Part shown: positions 5,944-10,614 of the stretch, piece after piece
How the letters are laid out: every line of letters begins with the position of its first letter
Position numbering within the stretch: the stretch's first letter is position 1
Assembly (NCBI GenBank): GCA_022013635.1
Contig: JAKLPX010000340.1
Location: forward strand, 1 to 10,614
Source: Candidatus Delongbacteria bacterium
GTDB taxonomy: Bacteria > UBA4055
DNA length: 10,614 bases
Direction: 5' to 3'
Made by a program: the position numbers and the translations under genes
The notes under the pieces: generated by a model
What the model saw: the letters and a program-made list of their open reading frames with translations, nothing else
Database searches by the model: none
Told to the model about the DNA's origin: nothing

Positions 5944-8900
5944 TTATTTAATGCCGCTGACGGCGACGATCCTGTAAAATTTCATGTCTCCAGATGTGTT
6001 CATATCAGTCCAAGTCGGTTCGGTAAGATCGGTTGCTTCAGACATCCATGCCATAGGGAATTCAGCATAAGGATCATTTGAAACATATACTGAATATGTG
6101 CCTGTAGGGTTTACATCATCCCATGACAGCTGGATAACTCCCATATCAAATATTACTGACACATTGGTAGGAGTCAAAACACCAAATTGCTGCCATGACA
6201 GCCACGGATAACCTTCATTATTGGTTTCATCAATATTCCAGAGATCATCAATACCGTTTTCTGATTCTCCCGCAAAATCCCAGCCTGCAGAAGTAAATGT
6301 AGAAAGCGTCTGCATCTCGGTTGTTGTTTTGCCTGTCCCGCCTGCAGAAGTTAATTGACCCGAAGTTTCCGTATCCCAGAATGAATTTGTAACATTAGCA
6401 TCGTTATATCCTACAAGACCGCCGATATATCTGTATGAGCCCATGACATTTCCAAAAGCATAACAGTTGCTGACGGCAGCGGTAAGATTGTAGCCGACAA
6501 GACCGCCGACACGCTGATTACCTACGACCCCGACATCGGAATAGCAGTTCGATATCACGCTTGACGCAACATTATAACCGACTAAACCACCAACTTGATC
6601 TCCATAGCCTGTTATCCAACCTGTAGTATAGCAGTTATTGATATTACATTCCGAAAAATTTTCTCCGACCAATATTCCTACCTGGGAATATCCGCCAATA
6701 TTTGCATTTGTAATGCCCAGATCATAGATATTAGCCTGATATGCCGCTCCGAAAAAACCGACCCAATTCGTTTCATACCTGCCTATAAATATTCCGTCTA
6801 TAACAAAACCCTGACCGTCGTAAGAACCTGAAAACTTTGTAGCCTCGTTACCGATAGGACTAAATCCACAATCCATTTCCTGAGTATCGGACGCATCAAT
6901 GTCTGTTGTCTGAATTAAATATTTGTCCCATACATCAGAATTCTGAGACAGCCATACAAGGCAATTTAACGAATATATCTGATATGGGTCAATATCTGTA
7001 CCTTCTCCTGCCGGTGCAGTTACAAAACTAAGCTCTTCACCATAAGCAGTACCCTCTGAATCGGTAGCGTAAGCCCTGACAAAATAATTAACGGCTCCCG
7101 TTAATCCGGTGATCGCCGATGTGAATGGCCCGGCTGCAGAAACTGCTCCCTGAGAGGTCTTATAATCTGAAGTCGTCGGCATTCCGGTCGTATTCCAGCA
7201 AACTCCGTGTTGAGTAGGGTTCGTATCGCCCAAACAAGTGATATTTCCATTTCCCGTGGCTGTTGTCATTGTTACATTTGTGACATTGGATGTACTGATT
7301 CTCAATACCTCCCAGTAAAGGAACGGGTATCCGTCATTCCTTACACCGTTTATATCCCAATAGTCATTATTCTCATAGTCGTTATTGACATTTCCGATAA
7401 AATCCCAGGCATTGATAAGACCTGAAGTTATAAGATTGGTAGATGTTGCGATATCCTTCATTTCTGCAGTTGTTTTACCGGTTCCGGCAGCCGATGTTGA
7501 CTGTCCTGATGTTTCTGTATCCCAGAAGCAATCCGTTACAGTAGATTCGTTATACCCCAGAAGACCTCCAATCCCGTTCGTGCTCCCGGTAACACTCCCG
7601 GTACTGTATGAATTTTCAATTATTCCCGATGAAAGATTTATTCCTGCCAGCCCGCCGATATACCTGTAAGAACCGGAAACATTACCTGTTGCGTAGCAGT
7701 TTCGAATAGTTGAAGTTAAGTTATAACCGACAAGACCGCCAACTCTCTCAACTCCTGTTACATTTACGGATGAATAGCTGTTCTGAATTACAGAATTACT
7801 GTAACTGTAACCGACAAGACCACCGGCCTGCTGGCTTGTTCCTGTAAGTGTACCTGTAGAGAAGCAACTGCTAACTGTACTTCCGTTATATATCTCTCCT
7901 GCTAATGCTCCTACCTGCTGAGCTCCTGAAATATTTACATTCGTGACGCCAAGATTTGATATTTCCCCTGATGAAACATATCCGAATAATCCCATATAAC
8001 TGCTTGAGCTTCTGTCAATAAACAAATTGCTAACTTTATGCCTTTGACCGTCGTATGATCCTGTAAAAGGTAAATCTGATCTTCCGATCGGAGCAAAACC
8101 TTTCCATGTGTCCCATTTTTCTGTTAAAGTTAAATTAATATCCGCAGATTGTTTGTAATATTTATCCCAGTGGCTAGGCTTTAGTACAACCCAAAAAATA
8201 TTTGCAAGATCTGTTATTATGTAAGGATCAGATGACAGACCGCTACCAGAAGGTTGTACGGGATCAGGATAGTGTTTTGCTATAAACGGATAACCGTTAT
8301 TTATACCAGGACAAATTCCCCATATGCTGGGTGTGCTGAATAAGAAATACCATAATGTGTAGGTTGATTGTGTTTTCATTTCTGCCGTAGTTTTACCAGT
8401 CCCACCGTCACTTGATGATTGTCCCGAAGCTTCTTTATCCCAATATGAATTGTAGATAGTATTAAAAGAAGTATTTAAACCTACAAGACCTCCTGTGTTT
8501 GTACTACCGGATACAGCAGCATAAGAATAGCATTCCATTACATGAGCGTTAAAGTCACAAAGCCCAAGAAGGCCACCTGTTTTATCCGTGCCTGTGACGG
8601 ATCCCGAAGCAAAACAGTCAAGAATAGTACATGATTGGTATATAGTTCCAGTTAGACCGCCCACTTCAGTTACTCCTACTACATCTCCGGTAGCATAGCT
8701 GTACATAATACAACCGTATGAGCTGTAACCGACCAAACCGCCAACTTGAGTATTCCCGTTCACATTGCATGATGAAAAGCTGAATCGCGGTTCGGCTGCC
8801 CATATATAACCCGCCAAACCACCTACATATTGATCACCTGAAACACTTCCGCTGACTTTACATTCTTCCATGGTAACATCTAGGCAATAACCGAGAATAC

Positions 8901-9333
8901 CTCCGACATTATCATCTCCTGTAATATTTACATCTTTCAGGCAGATATTTCTTAAGTTGAAGATCAGATTATTGTTGGAAACATTCCCGAACAATCCTAT
9001 TTTATCTGTACCAGGTCTGTTTATATATAGATTTGATATCTTATATCCATTACCGTCATATGCTCCACCAAATGAGTATGTACCGTTACCGATGGGAGTC
9101 CATCCTTTAGCATCAAACCAGTGCCATGTATCGGATGCATCGATATCAGCAGTTTGATAAAAATATTTATCAAAGCATTGTGTCGGATTAACTGCCATCC
9201 AATATAAATTGTTTAAATTCGCTATTTTATAAGGATTGCCACTTGTTCCGTCTCCGGCAGGTTGTACCGCAGTTTGAGCAAAAACCGTACTCATTGAAAC
9301 CATTAAGAAGATAAATAATGCAAGTCGTTTCAT
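5944..9333 (-). CDS. Large secreted GLUG-repeat protein with Fn3-like domains
   Basis: This is an exported repeat protein of 1129 residues. The start at 9333 is chosen because GGAGG stands 5 bp upstream and the signal peptide (MKRLALFIFLMVSMSTVFA, cleavage after residue 19) then begins correctly. An ATG at 9351 would add six odd residues. Three GLUG modules span about 25-356, 360-677 and 772-1051. Each opens with a PxGxGTxxxPYxI segment and a W-DKY-x-Q-DI-x-WxPIG block, followed by GSYDG. Fifteen GG-L-x-G (GLUG) beta-strand repeats in all follow (six, five and four). Each module then has an FWDxExSGQ...GTGKTTxEM element, and closes with GYPxLxW. A Bacteroidota-type Fn3-like domain (about 678-770, HGVCWNTTG, YFVRAYATDSEGTAYG) separates modules 2 and 3, and another Fn3-like domain ends the protein at 1055-1129. 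No C-terminal anchor or sorting domain is recognised. An adhesin or surface role is inferred. It lies between the two copies of the 55-bp repeat. Confidence 0.93.
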   Translation of the reverse strand: MKRLALFIFLMVSMSTVFAQTAVQPAGDGTSGNPYKIANLNNLYWMAVNPTQCFDKYFYQTADIDASDTWHWFDAKGWTPIGNGTYSFGGAYDGNGYKISNLYINRPGTDKIGLFGNVSNNNLIFNLRNICLKDVNITGDDNVGGILGYCLDVTMEECKVSGSVSGDQYVGGLAGYIWAAEPRFSFSSCNVNGNTQVGGLVGYSSYGCIMYSYATGDVVGVTEVGGLTGTIYQSCTILDCFASGSVTGTDKTGGLLGLCDFNAHVMECYSYAAVSGSTNTGGLVGLNTSFNTIYNSYWDKEASGQSSSDGGTGKTTAEMKTQSTYTLWYFLFSTPSIWGICPGINNGYPFIAKHYPDPVQPSGSGLSSDPYIITDLANIFWVVLKPSHWDKYYKQSADINLTLTEKWDTWKGFAPIGRSDLPFTGSYDGQRHKVSNLFIDRSSSSYMGLFGYVSSGEISNLGVTNVNISGAQQVGALAGEIYNGSTVSSCFSTGTLTGTSQQAGGLVGYSYSNSVIQNSYSSVNVTGVERVGGLVGYNLTSTIRNCYATGNVSGSYRYIGGLAGINLSSGIIENSYSTGSVTGSTNGIGGLLGYNESTVTDCFWDTETSGQSTSAAGTGKTTAEMKDIATSTNLITSGLINAWDFIGNVNNDYENNDYWDINGVRNDGYPFLYWEVLRISTSNVTNVTMTTATGNGNITCLGDTNPTQHGVCWNTTGMPTTSDYKTSQGAVSAAGPFTSAITGLTGAVNYFVRAYATDSEGTAYGEELSFVTAPAGEGTDIDPYQIYSLNCLVWLSQNSDVWDKYLIQTTDIDASDTQEMDCGFSPIGNEATKFSGSYDGQGFVIDGIFIGRYETNWVGFFGAAYQANIYDLGITNANIGGYSQVGILVGENFSECNINNCYTTGWITGYGDQVGGLVGYNVASSVISNCYSDVGVVGNQRVGGLVGYNLTAAVSNCYAFGNVMGSYRYIGGLVGYNDANVTNSFWDTETSGQLTSAGGTGKTTTEMQTLSTFTSAGWDFAGESENGIDDLWNIDETNNEGYPWLSWQQFGVLTPTNVSVIFDMGVIQLSWDDVNPTGTYSVYVSNDPYAEFPMAWMSEATDLTEPTWTDMNTSGDMKFYRIVAVSGIK
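6180..7017 (-). repeat. GLUG module 3 (four GLUG units)
   Basis: This is the third intragenic module, from PAGEGTDIDPYQI to GYPWLSW. It has four GLUG units, the shortest set. Its segment 6403-6510 encodes a 36-residue block (VGGLVGYNLT to GSYRYIGGLVGYN) closely matched by module 2 at 7636-7743. Confidence 0.85.
7300..8255 (-). repeat. GLUG module 2 (five GLUG units)
   Basis: This is the second module, from PSGSGLSSDPYII to GYPFLYW, with five GLUG units. The FWDTETSGQ...TGKTTAEM element is nearly the same as in module 3. The block at 7636-7743 shares its GSYRYIGGL core with module 3, pointing to intragenic duplication. Confidence 0.85.
8265..9261 (-). repeat. GLUG module 1 (six GLUG units)
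   Basis: This is the N-terminal module, from PAGDGTSGNPYKI to GYPFIAKHY, with six GLUG units. Its closing element is SYWDKEASGQ...GTGKTTAEM. It is more divergent from modules 2 and 3 than they are from each other, so it is probably the older copy or has drifted further. Confidence 0.85.
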
Positions 9334-9359
9334 TACATCCTCCATGATCACTTTTTTTT

Positions 9360-9388
9360 AAGATAACAATTTTTTGTAAAAATTGCAA
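9360..9388 (-). promoter_or_regulatory. Candidate promoter of the GLUG gene
   Basis: On the minus strand TTGCAA (9383-9388, 4 of 6 matches to TTGACA), a 17-bp spacer and TATCTT (9360-9365, 4 of 6) lie 27 bp upstream of the chosen start. Ten bases of the palindrome AATTGCAATT (9381-9390) cover the -35 box. The boxes are modest, but the spacing and position fit. Confidence 0.35.
9367..9385. promoter_or_regulatory. Inverted repeat within the GLUG promoter region
   Basis: CAATTTTT (9367-9374), a 3-nt loop and AAAAATTG (9378-9385) form a perfect 8-bp dyad. It fills the spacer between the candidate -35 and -10 boxes, so it could be an operator. It could instead be a weak terminator after the MFS gene, but the stem is nearly all A-T. 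Confidence 0.4.
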
Positions 9389-9402
9389 TTACATTTTCTT
9401 AA

Positions 9403-9457
9403 TTCTTTCCACTAAAATTTACAGAAATTCATCTTTGACGGCGTGATATTTCTCAAT
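9403..9457. repeat. 55-bp direct repeat, right copy (3' end of MFS gene)
   Basis: This copy is identical to 5873-5927. Positions 9419-9457 are the last 12 sense codons and the stop of the MFS transporter on the minus strand, and 9403-9418 are its immediate downstream flank. This copy is therefore functional coding sequence. The segment between equivalent points of the two copies is 3530 bp and holds only the GLUG gene. Confidence 0.97.
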
Positions 9458-10614
9458 ATTGTCAAGTTTTTTCTGTTTTTCGAGAGGATACAGCAGTTTG
9501 TAGAATAAATATGACGACAAAATATAAAATATCATCGTAAATGAAAACGGTAACATATAACCTGTATGCTCAATCAGATATCCGCCTATATTTGCGGTAA
9601 TCCCCCAAGTAAAAAGCCAGGCTAAAGATAATAATCCGCTCGTTATTGATCTGTCGTCCGGATGTACCGCTTCCATCGAAAAATTTGTTGAAATCGGTGC
9701 GGACATGTTCATCAGGGCGTTCCTTATTAAAAAAGCCGATATCGCAAGCGGTAAATAATGAGACACTCCCAGAATTAGCAGGAAAGGAAGTGAAATTATC
9801 TGCGATAAAATTACCGACAATATCATTCCGAACCTTCTTGCAAGCATGGGGGCAAGAAGCGCACCGCCGATCGTAAAAAGCTGGGCAAATGCGAACAGCA
9901 TTCCGATATTGTTCGAGTCTAATAGAAATCTGGTTTTGAAATACAGATTCAAGAAAGGAATTGTCATTCCCGCTCCCAATCCGATGACCATCGGCGGTAT
10001 TGCGAGATATGCCAATAATTTTTTCGGGGTTTTAAGCTTGAAATTAAATTTGTTTATTTCTTTTCCTTCGGTTAAAGAAATATTATTTATTTTTATTTTT
10101 GCGTAAAATATCAACGATACCAATGCTATAACGAGATGTATGAATATCGCTGTTTTATATCCGGCAGCCAGAGAAACTCCCATTTTTCCCATCAGATCGG
10201 GCAGGCTTCCGGCAACCAGATTTCCGGTGATGCCGGACAAAAGAGCAACCGCATGATTTATAGAAAACAGGTGCGTCCTTTCGCGTTCTGCGCTGGTTTG
10301 CATCAGCAATGGACCGCCGATAACGGAACTGAAAGCTCCGGCAAAACCGGAAATAGCGACCCCTGCCATGATCATCTGTAAAGACTGCGCCTGTATCGCG
10401 ACTGAATAGCCGATAGACATTGCCACGGGAACGACAAGAAGCACCGGCTTAATAGAAATTCTTTTTACCAGATAAGCCGCGGGAAATATCATCAGAACCG
10501 ACGCGTAAGTTCCGATTGAAAGTACATGCCCTATCGTTCCTTCGCCTTTGCCGGTAACTTTTAAATACAGGTTGAAAAGAAGCCCGAACCCGGTAAATCC
10601 GAATCCTGCAAAAA
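9419..10614 (-). CDS. MFS transporter, 5' end outside the window
   Basis: This is a major facilitator superfamily inner-membrane transporter with unknown substrate. The frame stays open to the last base of the window, so the true start is beyond it. 397 codons are seen, and the visible N-terminus (FAGFGFTGFGLLFNLYLK) reads like the first membrane helix, so only a few residues are probably missing. The ATG at 10492 is internal. Alternating hydrophobic helices fit about 12 segments. A short cytoplasmic loop with TSAERERTHLFSINHA falls after helix 4. A charged central loop (KIKINNISLTEGKEINKF) divides the two halves. The hydrophilic tail KQKKLDNIEKYHAVKDEFL ends the protein, and its last part lies in the 55-bp repeat. 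The GLUG gene follows after 85 bp in the same direction. Confidence 0.9.
   Translation of the reverse strand, partial: FAGFGFTGFGLLFNLYLKVTGKGEGTIGHVLSIGTYASVLMIFPAAYLVKRISIKPVLLVVPVAMSIGYSVAIQAQSLQMIMAGVAISGFAGAFSSVIGGPLLMQTSAERERTHLFSINHAVALLSGITGNLVAGSLPDLMGKMGVSLAAGYKTAIFIHLVIALVSLIFYAKIKINNISLTEGKEINKFNFKLKTPKKLLAYLAIPPMVIGLGAGMTIPFLNLYFKTRFLLDSNNIGMLFAFAQLFTIGGALLAPMLARRFGMILSVILSQIISLPFLLILGVSHYLPLAISAFLIRNALMNMSAPISTNFSMEAVHPDDRSITSGLLSLAWLFTWGITANIGGYLIEHTGYMLPFSFTMIFYILSSYLFYKLLYPLEKQKKLDNIEKYHAVKDEFL

Noticed and set aside
7207..7669. Two overlapping plus-strand frames inside the GLUG gene
   Set aside because: They are shadows of the repeat-coding frame; repeated composition on the opposite strand keeps stops away.
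9334..9351. Upstream ATG at 9351 as the start of the GLUG protein
   Set aside because: The internal ATG at 9333 has GGAGG 5 bp upstream and gives a proper signal peptide; the longer form would bury the ribosome binding site in coding sequence.
5928..9402. GLUG cassette as a classical transposon or integron cassette
   Set aside because: No transposase, integrase, terminal inverted repeats or attC-like consensus (GTTRRRY) was seen; 55 bp is too long for an insertion-sequence target duplication. Only the repeat-bracketed insertion itself is supported.
9846..10381. Plus-strand frames opposite the MFS gene
   Set aside because: The MFS frame is open over the whole region with strong membrane-helix pattern; the opposite frames have no domain features.

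Overview
The window is AT-rich, tightly packed bacterial chromosome. I see no phage, transposase, integrase, tRNA, rRNA or CRISPR signal. Three things point to the FCB superphylum (Bacteroidota and relatives, perhaps a candidate phylum such as Delongbacteria or Cloacimonadota): a 30S protein THX homologue; a large secreted GLUG-repeat protein; and a fibronectin-like domain of the type common in Bacteroidota exported proteins. The placement is inference, and the exact phylum cannot be fixed from this window.

Layout. (1) Positions 1-1843, plus strand: the 3' part of holA (DNA polymerase III delta), then nrdR (repressor of ribonucleotide reductase genes) and a comF-type phosphoribosyltransferase, closely spaced and probably one transcript. 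(2) Positions 1854-3689, minus strand: plsC-like acyltransferase, an ArsR-family regulator overlapping its 3' end, and a REC-PAS protein with no output domain. This unit converges on comF and starts from a good sigma70-like promoter. (3) Positions 3873-5545, plus strand: an unrecognised exported protein, possibly a beta-propeller, joined by an ATGA overlap to rsgA, the circularly permuted 30S-maturation GTPase. (4) Positions 5560-10614, minus strand: an MFS transporter whose 5' end is outside the window, a roughly 1129-residue GLUG-repeat surface or secreted protein, and THX with an unusual lysine-rich tail, convergent with rsgA.

The most interesting observation is a perfect 55-bp direct repeat (5873-5927 and 9403-9457) bracketing the GLUG gene. 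The right-hand copy is the last 13 codons (12 sense codons plus stop) of the MFS transporter plus 16 bp of its downstream flank. The left-hand copy lies between the GLUG gene and THX, and its MFS reading frame there is only a remnant. The simplest reading is that a 3.53-kb one-gene cassette was inserted at the 3' end of the MFS gene and left a duplicated gene end, much like attL/attR at a gene terminus, but with no recombinase inside. Without the insert, the MFS gene would be followed directly by THX.

Functionally, the window mixes replication and nucleotide control (holA, nrdR), DNA uptake (comF), lipid synthesis with signalling (plsC, arsR, REC-PAS) and ribosome biogenesis (rsgA, THX). The GLUG gene looks like the accessory component.
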